DNA of 64,000 bases, taken from positions 434,001 through 498,000 of the forward strand of contig NZ_QEKQ01000001.1 in NCBI RefSeq assembly GCF_003096655.1, in the 5' to 3' direction. How positions within the stretch are numbered: position 1 is the first letter of the stretch; every line of letters starts with the position of its first letter. The stretch is from Tamilnaduibacter salinus (GTDB taxonomy: Bacteria; Pseudomonadota; Gammaproteobacteria; Pseudomonadales; Oleiphilaceae). The notes under the pieces were generated by a model, which saw nothing but the letters and a program-made list of their open reading frames with translations, was not told where the DNA came from and did not search any database. The position numbers and the translations under genes were made by a program. This document shows positions 1-9,047 of this stretch, in pieces.

Positions 1-780
1 GTGGGCATGGGCGCGACGGTGGTCATGGCCTGCCGGCGGCTCGAGGCGGCCGAGCAGGCCATGAACGACATCCGGGCCAGTCACCCGGCGGCCAGTCTGG
101 CCGTTGTCCGGCTTGACGTCTCGTCGATTGCTTCGGTGAACGAGGCCTCGGACGAGCTGTTGTCGCGGTTCCCCCGTATCGATGTTCTGGTGAACAACGC
201 GGGAATCGCCAATCTTCGACGGAAGGAATCCGTTGATGGGTTTGAGATGACGTTTGCCACCAATCATCTCGGTCCGTTTCTGCTCACCAACCGCCTGCTG
301 CCGGCGCTGGAGGCTGCTCAGGGGCGGATCGTCAATGTCGCCTCCGTCGCGCACGCCGGCGGCACCATGCATTTTGATGACCTCAACCTGAACCGCGGTT
401 ACAACGTTCTGAAAGCGTATGCCCAGTCCAAGCTGGCGAACATGCTCTTTACCTGGGAATTGTCGAAGCGCCTGGAAGGGACGGGTGTGACGGTCAACGC
501 GCTGCACCCCGGCGCGGTGAACACCAATATCTGGCCTGGTGATCACTGGTACGAAAGGGCCATGAGCTGGGTGATTCGCCGCTTTACCATTACGCCCGAT
601 GAAGGCTCCAGAACAACGGTCTGGTTGGCCAGTTCGGACGAGGTAGCCGGGGAGAGCGGTGGCTATTACCAGGATTGCAGGCCCCAGAAGCGACGTTCCA
701 CCGCCAGGGACGATCAGGCCGCTGAACGGTTATGGCGACTGTCCGCGGACTGGGTGGGTCTGTCAGAAGACGGTGGTTGA
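1..780 (+). CDS. SDR family oxidoreductase (5' end cut by window)
   Basis: This is a short-chain dehydrogenase/reductase of the retinol-dehydrogenase-like subgroup, probably an NAD(P)-dependent oxidoreductase of unknown substrate. The N-terminal glycine-rich nucleotide-binding motif is missing because the gene begins before base 1. What remains carries NNAG (residues 65-68), the active-site Ser (115) and the YxxxK catalytic pair (Y140, K144). The C-terminal stretch with RLWRLS is typical of this subgroup, so the gene looks intact at its 3' end. A degraded pseudogene follows directly. Confidence 0.85.
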   Translation: MGMGATVVMACRRLEAAEQAMNDIRASHPAASLAVVRLDVSSIASVNEASDELLSRFPRIDVLVNNAGIANLRRKESVDGFEMTFATNHLGPFLLTNRLLPALEAAQGRIVNVASVAHAGGTMHFDDLNLNRGYNVLKAYAQSKLANMLFTWELSKRLEGTGVTVNALHPGAVNTNIWPGDHWYERAMSWVIRRFTITPDEGSRTTVWLASSDEVAGESGGYYQDCRPQKRRSTARDDQAAERLWRLSADWVGLSEDGG

Positions 781-839
781 CCGGGAGGGTTAATCGGTCT
801 GCGGTGCGGCCATATCGACTTTTCGTGTCGATACGCTCG

Positions 840-1470
840 CTGTGCCCGTCAGCGCAAGAGCGCCTGACGCTGGCGTTTGGCGGATCTCCGTCCCCGTCCG
901 CCCGTCTTCTGGAGGGGGTGCTCTGTATGCTGGGCCAGCCGCTGGGCGTCGGGCAGGGCAACAACCCCACCTGCCAGTCGGCGCGGGCCCTGTCGATGTG
1001 GTCCTACAACGACCCGGACTATCTCCTGCAGATGGTGGCCTGGGCGGCACGGGACGACGATATCATTGTTCATTTTGAAGGGCAGCCGGTGTCCTCGCGC
1101 CTGAGCAGCGGCGGTGTGGCCCTTGAGCTGCCCCATCGACCTCGATCCGGTGTCGTTGATCGTGGTCCCGCATCTGTACCGCATCGATGCGGAGATGGGC
1201 CGGCTGTGTGCGAACCGGGAAGGGGATCCACACCGCTGGGTGAATCCGGAGTTTCATGGCTGGTGGTGTGGGCGTGGATTTCGAATCAACGTCGATGTGC
1301 CCACCGGTAAGCTGACCGGTCTGAACGATTTTTACCGGCATTTCTACGCCAGCTATCATCCGTACTAAAACGGCAATCAACCGCTGATCCACCCCCAACC
1401 GGCCGGTATTGCCGTGACAGACAGTGCCGCTCGGTTAATGAACCGGGCTGGGTCCTTGAGAGCTTTGTGA
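840..1470 (+). pseudogene. decayed conserved hypothetical gene (truncated, frameshifted, nonsense)
   Basis: Protein-like sequence continues across two reading frames. One frame (about 840-1130) reads through GNNPTCQSARALSMW and WAARDDDIIVHFEGQ. Near 1120-1135 it shifts by one base to the frame that carries LDPVSLIVVPHL and HRWVNPEFHGWW and runs to a TAA at 1366. After that TAA the same frame continues as NGNQPLIHPQPAGIAVTDSAAR to a TGA at 1468. A TAC-to-TAA change would explain the first stop. The upstream part is missing, since the intact SDR gene abuts it. The sequence resembles a conserved bacterial protein of unknown function. I see it as a dead remnant, though sequencing error could mimic single lesions. 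Confidence 0.7.
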
Positions 1471-1539
1471 CGGTCAAGCTCTCCGCATTCCTCACCGTCC
1501 ATGGCGGGCACGCGTCCGATGGTCGGACGCGTGCCCGAC

Positions 1540-3189
1540 TCAGGCATATTCGATCTTGGTCTCGCGCAGCCGGATGATGAAATCCGGCGGATCGAAGGAT
1601 TCGGCCTGTGCCGGTTCCCAGTATTTTTCAAAGATCGGGTGGTCACAGGGACCGTCCAGCAGTTCGCCAGGAGCGAGGAAATCGTACAGGTCCATGTATG
1701 AGGCAATCTCGTCATGAGAGACCCGCCGGATGATGTGCTCCGGACCCAGCTCACTGGTGTGTTTCAGCCCCGCCGCTCCGATCAGGTTGCCCAGCGCTGC
1801 CAGGGTGTTGTGGTGAAAGTTGTAGACGCGCTGGCTCTTGTCCGCGACGTCCAGCTTGCCGCCCCGCCTCGGGTCCTGTGTGGCGACGCCACTGGGGCAG
1901 TGGCCGGTGTGGCAGCTCAGGGCCTGGATGCATCCGAGCGAGAACATGAAACCACGGGCCGCATTGCAGAAATCCGCGCCCAACGCGATGGTCCGGGCGA
2001 TGTTGAACGCAGAGGTGATCTTGCCGGCCGCACCGATGGCAATATCATCTCTCAGGTTCGCGCCAACCAGCGTGTTGTGAACCAGCAGTAGCCCATCGGT
2101 CATGGGCGTGCCCAGGCGATTGATGAACTCCAGCGGGGCGGCGCCCGTTCCGCCTTCACCGCCGTCCACGACAATGAAATCGGGGCGGGTTCCGGATTTC
2201 AGCATGGCCTTGACAATGGCGAACCACTCCCAGGGGTGGCCGATCGCCAGCTTGATGCCGACCGGCTTGCCATCGGAAAGCTCGTGCAGTTTGTCGATGA
2301 AGGCCATAAGCTCCATCGGCGAACGGAATGCCGTGTGATAGGGCGGTGAAACCACGTCCTCACCTTCGGGCACGCCACGTGCTTCGGCGATCTCGGGTGT
2401 GACTTTGGCCCCCGGTAGGATGCCGCCGTGACCGGGTTTGGCACCCTGGGACAGCTTGATTTCGATCATCTTTACCTGATCCAGCTGTGCGTTTTCCCGG
2501 AACTTGTCCTCGCTGAAGGAGCCGTCGGGGTTACGGCAGCCGAAGTACCCCGAGCCAATCTCCCAGACCAGATCACCGCCGGGCTGTCGGTGGTAGCGGG
2601 AAATCGATCCCTCACCGGTGTCGTGATAGAAGTGGCCGTCACGGGCACCCGTGTTGAGCGCCAGAATGGCATTGGCGGATAGCGAGCCGAAGCTCATGGC
2701 GGAAATGTTGAATACGCTTGCGCTGTATGGGCGTTTGCGTTTCCGGCCGATTTCAATCCGGAAATCGGTGTTGTCGTGTTCCAGCGGCTGCAGCGAGTGG
2801 TTCATCCACTCGAAGCCATCCTCATGCATGGCGTGAAGGGAGCCGAACGGCCGCTTGTCCAGAACGTTCTTGGCCCGTTGGTAGACGATGGACCGTTGTT
2901 CGCGGGAGAAGGGTAGCTCATCGGTATCGGACTGGATGAAGTATTGGCGGATCTCCGGGCCAATCGACTCCAGGAAGTAGCGGAAGTGGGCCATGATCGG
3001 ATAATTGCGGCTCACTGTCCGTCGTCGCTGGATCAGGTCACGGATGCCAACTGCGCTGAGCAGGCCAAAGACAGCGGCCACGACCCAGAGACCCGGGTAG
3101 ATCAGGCTCGCCGGGATCGTCACGACGCTTGCGGCGATGCAGCCCGCGAGAAGGCCGTAACGAAGTGGAAACTGTGACGTTTTCGACAT
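1540..3189 (-). CDS. FMN-binding glutamate synthase family protein
   Basis: This 549-residue protein has the FMN-binding synthase barrel of glutamate synthase large subunits (GltB central domain) but lacks the glutaminase domain. Such stand-alone proteins are common in proteobacteria and their substrate is not settled. Two hydrophobic segments near residues 10-50 suggest a membrane anchor, with the barrel following. Visible family stretches include GAKPGHGGILPGAKV, VDGGEGGTGAAP and CHTGHCPSGVATQDP, the last a cysteine-rich segment that in true glutamate synthases holds the 3Fe-4S cluster. It is divergent from the BCCT transporter gene. Glutamate is a compatible solute, but a link to osmoregulation is only inference. 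Confidence 0.88.
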   Translation of the reverse strand: MSKTSQFPLRYGLLAGCIAASVVTIPASLIYPGLWVVAAVFGLLSAVGIRDLIQRRRTVSRNYPIMAHFRYFLESIGPEIRQYFIQSDTDELPFSREQRSIVYQRAKNVLDKRPFGSLHAMHEDGFEWMNHSLQPLEHDNTDFRIEIGRKRKRPYSASVFNISAMSFGSLSANAILALNTGARDGHFYHDTGEGSISRYHRQPGGDLVWEIGSGYFGCRNPDGSFSEDKFRENAQLDQVKMIEIKLSQGAKPGHGGILPGAKVTPEIAEARGVPEGEDVVSPPYHTAFRSPMELMAFIDKLHELSDGKPVGIKLAIGHPWEWFAIVKAMLKSGTRPDFIVVDGGEGGTGAAPLEFINRLGTPMTDGLLLVHNTLVGANLRDDIAIGAAGKITSAFNIARTIALGADFCNAARGFMFSLGCIQALSCHTGHCPSGVATQDPRRGGKLDVADKSQRVYNFHHNTLAALGNLIGAAGLKHTSELGPEHIIRRVSHDEIASYMDLYDFLAPGELLDGPCDHPIFEKYWEPAQAESFDPPDFIIRLRETKIEYA

Positions 3190-3432
3190 GGTCTGCGGTC
3201 TCTCTGATGGTTGGATTGTTCTTTTCCGGTAAACCCGGGGTGGCGCGCCTGCCAGGGCCGGGTGAGCCCGCTGTGGGCGGCTCCGGGGGTGCCAATATCG
3301 GCACAGTGTAGTGGTTCCTGCCAGCCCGGGTCAGCCGGGCGGACAAAAACCGGCCTCTTTGTCCGTGCTGAACGGGGCGCAGTGGTCTATGGTGTAAGAC
3401 GAACGTCGCATGAATGGCGGTTTTTGAAGTTT

Positions 3433-3446
3433 TTGATTGAAATCAA
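3433..3446 (+). promoter_or_regulatory. FNR/Anr-type binding site
   Basis: The palindrome TTGAT-TGAA-ATCAA matches the FNR/Anr consensus TTGAT-N4-ATCAA at every defined base. It lies about 70 bases upstream of the BCCT transporter start, inside a 325-base intergenic region shared with the divergent glutamate-synthase-like gene. Oxygen-responsive control of either gene is inferred. Confidence 0.6.
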
Positions 3447-3514
3447 TACACTCTTCCGCCTGTAAACGGGTGGCCCGGTGTGCCGGGCAAATAAAAACGG
3501 TAAGGAGACGGAAC

Positions 3515-5107
3515 GTGAGTGAAGAAGTCGTAAAAGACGCTTACTCCACGGACTACGTTGCCGGCCAGGATAATATTGCCCTCATGGGGCTGGACCTTCA
3601 CAAGACGGTGTTCTTCGTGACGGCCTTCCTGGTTGTGTTCTTCGTAGTCGGAACGCTGATTTTCCCGGAGTTGTCGAGCAGCCTCATGAGCGGCGCCAAA
3701 AGTGGCGCGATCGCAAACTTTGACTGGCTGTTCCTGATCTCCGCGAACATTTTCGTGATTTTCGTAATCGCGCTGGCGCTGATGCCGGTGGGCAAGATCC
3801 GCCTTGGCGGGCAGGATGCCAAACCGGAATTCTCGACCCCCTCATGGTTCGCCATGCTGTTTGCGGCCGGTATGGGTATCGGCCTGATGTTCTGGGGCGT
3901 GGCTGAGCCTGTCGCCTACTATACCGATTGGTATGGCACGCCTTTGAATGCTGAGGCGAACACCCCGCAAGGGGCCGATATGGCGCTTGGTGCCACGATG
4001 TATCACTGGGGTCTGCACCCCTGGGCGATCTATGCCGTCGTTGCGCTGTCGCTGGCGTTCTTTGCATTCAACAAGGGCATGCCCCTGACGCTGCGTTCCG
4101 CTTTCTATCCGCTGTTTGGTGAGCGGGTCTGGGGCTGGATCGGTGATGTCATTGACGTCGTCGCCGTGCTGGCCACGATCTTCGGTCTCGCAACGTCACT
4201 GGGCCTCGGTGCGAAGCAGGCTTCGGCGGGGCTGGATTTCCTGTTCGGCATCGGCTCCGGAATCAATGTGCAGATCGGCGTCATTGTTGGCGTAACGGCC
4301 GTCGCCGTGATCTCGGTCATTCGGGGTATGGATGGCGGCGTCAAGCTGCTCAGTAATTTCAACATGGTGGTCGCGGCCGTGCTGCTGCTGTTTGTGATTT
4401 TCGCCGGCCCCACGATGGCGATTATCGAGGCGCTGTGGAGCACGACTTCCACCTATGTCGCGAACATCGTGCCATTGAGTAACCCGTTCGGCCGTGAAGA
4501 TTCGACCTGGTTCCATGGTTGGACCGTCTTCTACTGGGCGTGGTGGATCTCCTGGTCACCGTTCGTCGGGATGTTCATTGCGCGTGTCTCCAAGGGCCGT
4601 ACCGTGCGTGAATTCATCACCGCCGTACTGATTATCCCGACCGTCATCACCATCGTGTGGATGAGTGGTTTCGGTGGCATGGCGCTGGAACAGGTCAAGA
4701 ACGGCGTCGGCGTGCTGGGCAGCGAAGGCCTGACTGACGTGTCACTCGCCATGTTCCAGGCGTTTGAGAACATTGCCCTGAGCTCAATCGTCTCCTTTGT
4801 CGCGATCGTGCTCGTCCTGGTGTTCTTCATCACCTCGTCCGACTCCGGCTCGCTGGTGATTGACAGCATCACGGCCGGCGGCAAGATCGAAGCACCGGTC
4901 GCTCAGCGGGTCTTCTGGGCGGTGATGGAAGGTGCGATTGCTGCCGCACTGATCTTCGGTGGCGGTGAGCAGGCACTCAACTCGCTGCAGGCAGGGGCAA
5001 TCAGTACCGGCTTGCCATTCACGCTTGTGCTGCTTGTGATGTGCTTCGGCCTGTTCAAGGGCTTGAGCAACGAGAAGCAGTTGATTGATGCCGGTCTGAA
5101 GACGTAA
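3515..5107 (+). CDS. BCCT family betaine/choline/carnitine transporter
   Basis: This is a secondary transporter of the betaine-choline-carnitine family, expected to import a quaternary-ammonium osmoprotectant across the inner membrane. I chose the GTG at 3515 because AAGGAG lies at 3502-3507; an upstream in-frame start would add 26 non-conserved residues. The 530-residue protein has about 12 hydrophobic segments, the glycine-rich GMGIGLMFWGVAEP motif (residues 119-132) found in sodium-coupled members, and the Trp-rich substrate-site signature WTVFYWAWWISWSPFVGMF. ITSSDSGS near the C-terminus is also family-typical. There is no long C-terminal osmosensing tail. A strong terminator follows and an FNR-like box precedes it. 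Substrate choice between glycine betaine and choline cannot be read from sequence alone. Confidence 0.93.
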   Translation: MSEEVVKDAYSTDYVAGQDNIALMGLDLHKTVFFVTAFLVVFFVVGTLIFPELSSSLMSGAKSGAIANFDWLFLISANIFVIFVIALALMPVGKIRLGGQDAKPEFSTPSWFAMLFAAGMGIGLMFWGVAEPVAYYTDWYGTPLNAEANTPQGADMALGATMYHWGLHPWAIYAVVALSLAFFAFNKGMPLTLRSAFYPLFGERVWGWIGDVIDVVAVLATIFGLATSLGLGAKQASAGLDFLFGIGSGINVQIGVIVGVTAVAVISVIRGMDGGVKLLSNFNMVVAAVLLLFVIFAGPTMAIIEALWSTTSTYVANIVPLSNPFGREDSTWFHGWTVFYWAWWISWSPFVGMFIARVSKGRTVREFITAVLIIPTVITIVWMSGFGGMALEQVKNGVGVLGSEGLTDVSLAMFQAFENIALSSIVSFVAIVLVLVFFITSSDSGSLVIDSITAGGKIEAPVAQRVFWAVMEGAIAAALIFGGGEQALNSLQAGAISTGLPFTLVLLVMCFGLFKGLSNEKQLIDAGLKT

Positions 5108-5130
5108 TCGCAGACGGTATCGAGATCAGA

Positions 5131-5158
5131 AACCCGCCGGCCTCCGGCGGGTTTTTTT
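5131..5158 (+). terminator. intrinsic terminator after BCCT gene
   Basis: An AACCCGCCGG/CCGGCGGGTT stem is followed by a T run at 5152-5158. The T run overlaps the stop codon of the convergent ATP-grasp gene, so the two transcription units are packed tail to tail. Confidence 0.9.
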
Positions 5159-6149
5159 ATGGTGAGGAGACCGGCTCGGGTTCTGGATTCGCCGGCGACA
5201 TCAGAGGCGCGCCAAAACGGCCCATTGCGTAGTCGACACGCTCTTCCGCCGTGAGGTGAGGGCGTCGAAGGGCTTCGATGTGGCGGAGTCGGGGCAGCAG
5301 GCCCTGACCATTGGCCATCTGGATCGCCAGGCCTGGCCGGGCGTTCAGCTCCAGCAGCATCGGACCGTCGGTCGCGTCGATGACCATGTCGGCCCCCATG
5401 TAGCCCAGACCGGTGGCGTCATAGCAGCGTGAGGCCATCAGAAGCAGCGTCCGCCAGTCCGGAATGGACAGCCGATTCAGGGGCAGGCCCGTGTCCGGAT
5501 GGGTGTGAACCGTGCGGTTGAACTGAACGGCGTGGAGGGCAGAGCCCGTTCCGATGTCCAGCCCGACACCGATTGCTCCCTGGTGCAGGTTCGCCTTGCC
5601 GTCAGAGGCATGGGAGGCCAGGCGGAGCATTGCCATGACGGGGTAACCCTGAAACACCACGATGCGGATGTCGGGCACGCCCTCGAAGGACTGCTCGTTG
5701 AGCTGAGGGCTGCATTCGATCAGGTCCTCGACAATGGCCACGTCAGGGCTGCCGCCCAGTGAGTAGAGGCCCGCCAGGATATTGGACAGGTGTCGTTCGA
5801 GAAACGCCAGATCCACCGCGTTGCCGGAGCCTTTCAGAAAACGGTCACCGTCCCGTCCGGTAATGACAACGATGCCTTTGCCCCCCGACCCCTTCGCCGG
5901 TTTAATGGCTAAGCTGCCCAGCTGGTCGGCCTGCTCACGGAACCGCGGAATGTCGTGCTGGAGCCGGATGACCTGCTTCAGGCCCGGTGTAGCCACGCCA
6001 TAGTCCGCGGCGAGCAGCTTGGTGCGCAGTTTGTTATCGACCAGCGGATATGAGGCCCGGTCGTTATATCGGGCGATATAGTCCACGTTCCGGCGATTCA
6101 TGCTCAGCATCCCGAGCCGGGCAAGCCGGAAAGGGGAGATCCATTTCAT
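5157..6149 (-). CDS. RimK-like alpha-L-glutamate ligase-related ATP-grasp protein
   Basis: This 330-residue protein belongs to the ATP-grasp superfamily, close to RimK-type amino-acid ligases (the alpha-L-glutamate ligase-related family). Visible features are an ATP-binding loop (KPAKGSGGKGIVV), a VEDLIE segment and the metal-binding LLELNARPGLAIQ motif near the C-terminus. It should form an amide bond using ATP, with substrate unknown. Its start overlaps the stop of the upstream transglutaminase/7TM gene by four bases (ATGA), so the two are translationally coupled. It is the last gene of a conserved three-gene set with a membrane protein and a retropepsin-like lipoprotein. Confidence 0.88.
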   Translation of the reverse strand: MKWISPFRLARLGMLSMNRRNVDYIARYNDRASYPLVDNKLRTKLLAADYGVATPGLKQVIRLQHDIPRFREQADQLGSLAIKPAKGSGGKGIVVITGRDGDRFLKGSGNAVDLAFLERHLSNILAGLYSLGGSPDVAIVEDLIECSPQLNEQSFEGVPDIRIVVFQGYPVMAMLRLASHASDGKANLHQGAIGVGLDIGTGSALHAVQFNRTVHTHPDTGLPLNRLSIPDWRTLLLMASRCYDATGLGYMGADMVIDATDGPMLLELNARPGLAIQMANGQGLLPRLRHIEALRRPHLTAEERVDYAMGRFGAPLMSPANPEPEPVSSP

Positions 6150-7660
6150 GGTTCGTGCTCACTCATGGGCTCGAACCGGTGCAGCTCGCTGAGCTTGTAG
6201 CCGGTATAGCGTCCCAGAAGGAGGATGGCCGCCAGCACCACCAGGTGCAGCTCGGGAAAGTTGAAGGTCAGGTGGCCCACCAGCGGCGCCTGCATGACCA
6301 GATAGGCCAGAACCGCCACAATCAGGCTGCCGGCGCCCTGTACGACCACTTCCCGGGCACCCTCCTCCTCCCAGAGAATCGACATGCGTTCGATGGTCCA
6401 GGCAAGAATCACCATTGGGAAAAAGGTGACAGTCATGCCCGGGTTGAACCCCATCTGGTAACCAACAATGCTGATACCCGCACTGATGAAAATCACCAGG
6501 ATGATGAGGGTGGCGATTCGAGAGACGAGCAACAGGTTCAGGCTGGACAGGTAGCCCCGTAATAACAGCCCCACCGTCACCACAGCGATGAACGTCACCA
6601 GTCCGGGCAGCAGGGAGGTTTGCAGGAAAGCGACGGCGATCAGTACAGGCATGAATGTGCCTGAGGTGCGTACGCCAATGATGATGCGCATGAATGCCAC
6701 CACCAGCGCCCCCAGCGGCAGGAGCAGGAGCGTGCGGAACATACCCTGCTCCTCGACCGGAAGCTGATAGAGGCTGAGGAACCCCAGACCTTCCTGTGTG
6801 GCTTCCGAGCGCGCGAGGCTCAGGGCGGGAATCGTCTGACGCATCATCGAGAAATTGACTTCCGAGGCTTCTCCGCCCATCACGTCGAGGAGTGACGTTG
6901 CATCCCGACGCCAGAGCAGGACATTGTCCGGAACGCCCTGATCGCCTGTGCGGGGATTGAAGGTCAGCCACCGTTCGCCATTGTGTATTTCGAGAAACGG
7001 CTTGAGGGGCTGCAGCCGGCGGGCGTTCTCCAGAACAAGCCCGCCGACGGTACGCGCCGGAATCCCGGCATGCCGAAGCAGCTCCGGCAGCAGGTCGTGG
7101 GTGTCGTTCTCGGTCAGAAGCAGTGAGGCATTCTGGTCCGGGTCGGACGACCGGATCAGCTTGATCAGCTCCCGGGTCAGGCTCTCGGGTGTGCTGGAGC
7201 GCTGCCGGGCAACGGACAGCACCTGGTCGACGGCGGTTGCCTGCGGTTCCTCCCAGAATACCGGCTCCGGTGCCGGGGGCGGTTGAGAGACGGGTGTCCC
7301 CTGCTCCGGGTCCCGCGTGAACTGTGCCTTGAAGTACAGGGTCTGGGGGCCGGTGGCCTGCCGGATGGACCACTCACCGCGACGCAGTCCCTGTTTCCGG
7401 ACCACTGAGAATCCATAACCCGGCGATGCCGCCTGTTCCGACAGGACCCGGAAGCCGGGCGGCTGCTCCGGCAGGTTCAGGCTGGCGCGGACGGGGTCGC
7501 CCACCGCTTCAAAATCGATCCGGGCCTCGACGAGCCAGGTGGTCTGCTGATCGCCCGGCAGCCAGGGGATGTCCAGCTCGTAATGACGGAGAGCGGAGAG
7601 CAGGATGCCCGTGATGAGCAGGATGAAAACGCCGGCGTAGAAAGGGCGACGGGACCTCAT
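6146..7660 (-). CDS. inactive transglutaminase fused to 7 TM helices
   Basis: This 504-residue inner-membrane protein has an N-terminal anchor (residues 8-24), an extracytoplasmic region containing a transglutaminase-like fold (about 130-260), and about seven hydrophobic segments in the C-terminal half. The family is annotated as inactive transglutaminase with a 7TM domain because the catalytic triad is not conserved; here the expected catalytic Cys is not apparent near HAGIPARTVGGLVLEN. It overlaps both neighbours by four bases, indicating a tightly coupled operon. The likely role is a receptor or scaffold that presents a peptide-like ligand to the linked ligase and protease, which is inference. 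Confidence 0.85.
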   Translation of the reverse strand: MRSRRPFYAGVFILLITGILLSALRHYELDIPWLPGDQQTTWLVEARIDFEAVGDPVRASLNLPEQPPGFRVLSEQAASPGYGFSVVRKQGLRRGEWSIRQATGPQTLYFKAQFTRDPEQGTPVSQPPPAPEPVFWEEPQATAVDQVLSVARQRSSTPESLTRELIKLIRSSDPDQNASLLLTENDTHDLLPELLRHAGIPARTVGGLVLENARRLQPLKPFLEIHNGERWLTFNPRTGDQGVPDNVLLWRRDATSLLDVMGGEASEVNFSMMRQTIPALSLARSEATQEGLGFLSLYQLPVEEQGMFRTLLLLPLGALVVAFMRIIIGVRTSGTFMPVLIAVAFLQTSLLPGLVTFIAVVTVGLLLRGYLSSLNLLLVSRIATLIILVIFISAGISIVGYQMGFNPGMTVTFFPMVILAWTIERMSILWEEEGAREVVVQGAGSLIVAVLAYLVMQAPLVGHLTFNFPELHLVVLAAILLLGRYTGYKLSELHRFEPMSEHEP

Positions 7661-8514
7661 TCATCCTCTCCCGTGCGCCTCGCGCCTGGCGCCGAACGGG
7701 CTTCGTGGGGCAGGCGGGTCTCATACTCCTGTCCGACATCGATCACCATCACGTCCCTCAGGATATTCCGGCCGATGAGCATCCGGTGCGACAGGTGGGA
7801 CCGGTTGGCGAGGGTAAACTCGGCTTCACGGACGGTGTCCCCAATCATGAACTTGAGAAGGACAACGGGGCGACGCTCATACCCATCGGTTGAGGACTGG
7901 ATAATGCGCACGATCCGCTCCACCGGTCGCTCCAGTGTGACGAGTTCGGCCTTCATGCGGTCATCCTCGTCCTCTTTGGGCTCTTCGGTGCGGCGCGTGG
8001 GGTGTGGAATATCGAATCGCACCCATTCCTCGCCGTTACGTTCGAACAGACTGACATTCCGCGCATCCATTGAGGCGGTTTCTGCCCCGCTGTCCACACG
8101 CGCCCTGTATACAAAGCCCGGCTCCGGAAGATAGACCTGCTCAAGCTGCCCGACGATCTGCTTATCCGTCGCTGGTGGCGACTCCGTACGAGGCCCCTGG
8201 TTGGAAGACTGTGAGGAGCGGGGCCCGGAGCAGGAAGGCTGAGGCGTCTGCGGACAGACGGGCGGTTTGATCTGATCCCGGATGGTGTCGATCAGCGCCC
8301 GGGTATTGTCATTATTGTTGAGGACAAGGCCCCGATGATGGGAGTGCAGAGCCGTCTCGAGCTGCATGATTCGATCGGATTGCTGCTGCTCACGCTCTTC
8401 CAGATCGGACAGGGCCTGACGCTCGACCAGAACATTGGATGCGCAGCCGGTGAGAAGGGTGACCAGGCACAACAACAGAAACGACGACACATTCCGGGGC
8501 GCGTGCGCTGACAT
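7657..8514 (-). CDS. retropepsin-like (RimB/ATP-dependent zinc protease family) lipoprotein
   Basis: This 285-residue protein starts with a lipoprotein signal (LLLCLVTLLTGC), followed by a coiled-coil or linker region and then a domain of about 140 residues of the putative ATP-dependent zinc protease (DUF785/RimB-like) family. The retropepsin-like Asp motif is seen as RARVDSGAETASMDA, and the C-terminal signature as LIGRNILRDVMVIDVGQEY. Proteins of this family accompany RimK-type ligases and are thought to cleave what the ligase makes. It is first in the three-gene operon, its stop overlapping the start of the 7TM gene. Lipidation would place it in the periplasm, most likely at the outer membrane. 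Confidence 0.85.
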   Translation of the reverse strand: MSAHAPRNVSSFLLLCLVTLLTGCASNVLVERQALSDLEEREQQQSDRIMQLETALHSHHRGLVLNNNDNTRALIDTIRDQIKPPVCPQTPQPSCSGPRSSQSSNQGPRTESPPATDKQIVGQLEQVYLPEPGFVYRARVDSGAETASMDARNVSLFERNGEEWVRFDIPHPTRRTEEPKEDEDDRMKAELVTLERPVERIVRIIQSSTDGYERRPVVLLKFMIGDTVREAEFTLANRSHLSHRMLIGRNILRDVMVIDVGQEYETRLPHEARSAPGARRTGEDE

Positions 8515-8627
8515 GGCATCCTCTGAAAAAACCCGACGTTATGAGCCGCCTGATTGTACAGAAAAATGCCAATATGGACTTTACGGAATCGTAAGTTCCC
8601 TGTCGGTGCGCAGGCTGCAATGCCCAG

Positions 8628-9047
8628 TCAGTTACTGGCATGTTGGTGGATATAATGCCCCGCCTCGATCAGGTCGTCCGAGCGCAGGTAGTCCTGAAGA
8701 CTGGGTGGGCAGTTGAGATACAGCAGCAACAGTTCGCGCTGGATGTCCTGATCCTGAATCCGGGATGCGAAGTGAATCAGCCGGCGCATGCCGCTGTTCC
8801 GGTCACTGTCGAATGCCTGATGGAAGCGCAGCTCCAGAAGCGTCTGCAGCCGTTCCAGATGATAGCGGCCAGTGTGTGTCAGGTCCTCGCTGAGGTTCAC
8901 CTCACCACGGTCGTCGTTACAGGCGTGAAACAGGCTTTGACCGGTTGTTCGACGCCACAGAGCTTTGAGCATGGCCATGTCCCGAAATCCTTGTTTCCAG
9001 CGTTGCCGCCAGGTCGCCCCACGGTGGACGAGGGAACCATTTGTCAT
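8628..9047 (-). CDS. hypothetical protein
   Basis: I do not recognise this 139-residue protein. It is soluble, Arg/His/Leu-rich and predicted mostly helical (repeated Leu-rich stretches such as LLELRFHQAFD and LLLLYLNCPP). No signal peptide or membrane segment is visible. A start at Met24 (base 8978) is possible and has a better ribosome-binding site (AAGGA nine bases upstream) than the first Met. An antisense frame of similar length on the plus strand is rich in Val and Gln with no structure-like pattern and is treated as a shadow. The gene stands alone between the protease operon and rmuC. Confidence 0.55.
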   Translation of the reverse strand: MTNGSLVHRGATWRQRWKQGFRDMAMLKALWRRTTGQSLFHACNDDRGEVNLSEDLTHTGRYHLERLQTLLELRFHQAFDSDRNSGMRRLIHFASRIQDQDIQRELLLLYLNCPPSLQDYLRSDDLIEAGHYIHQHASN

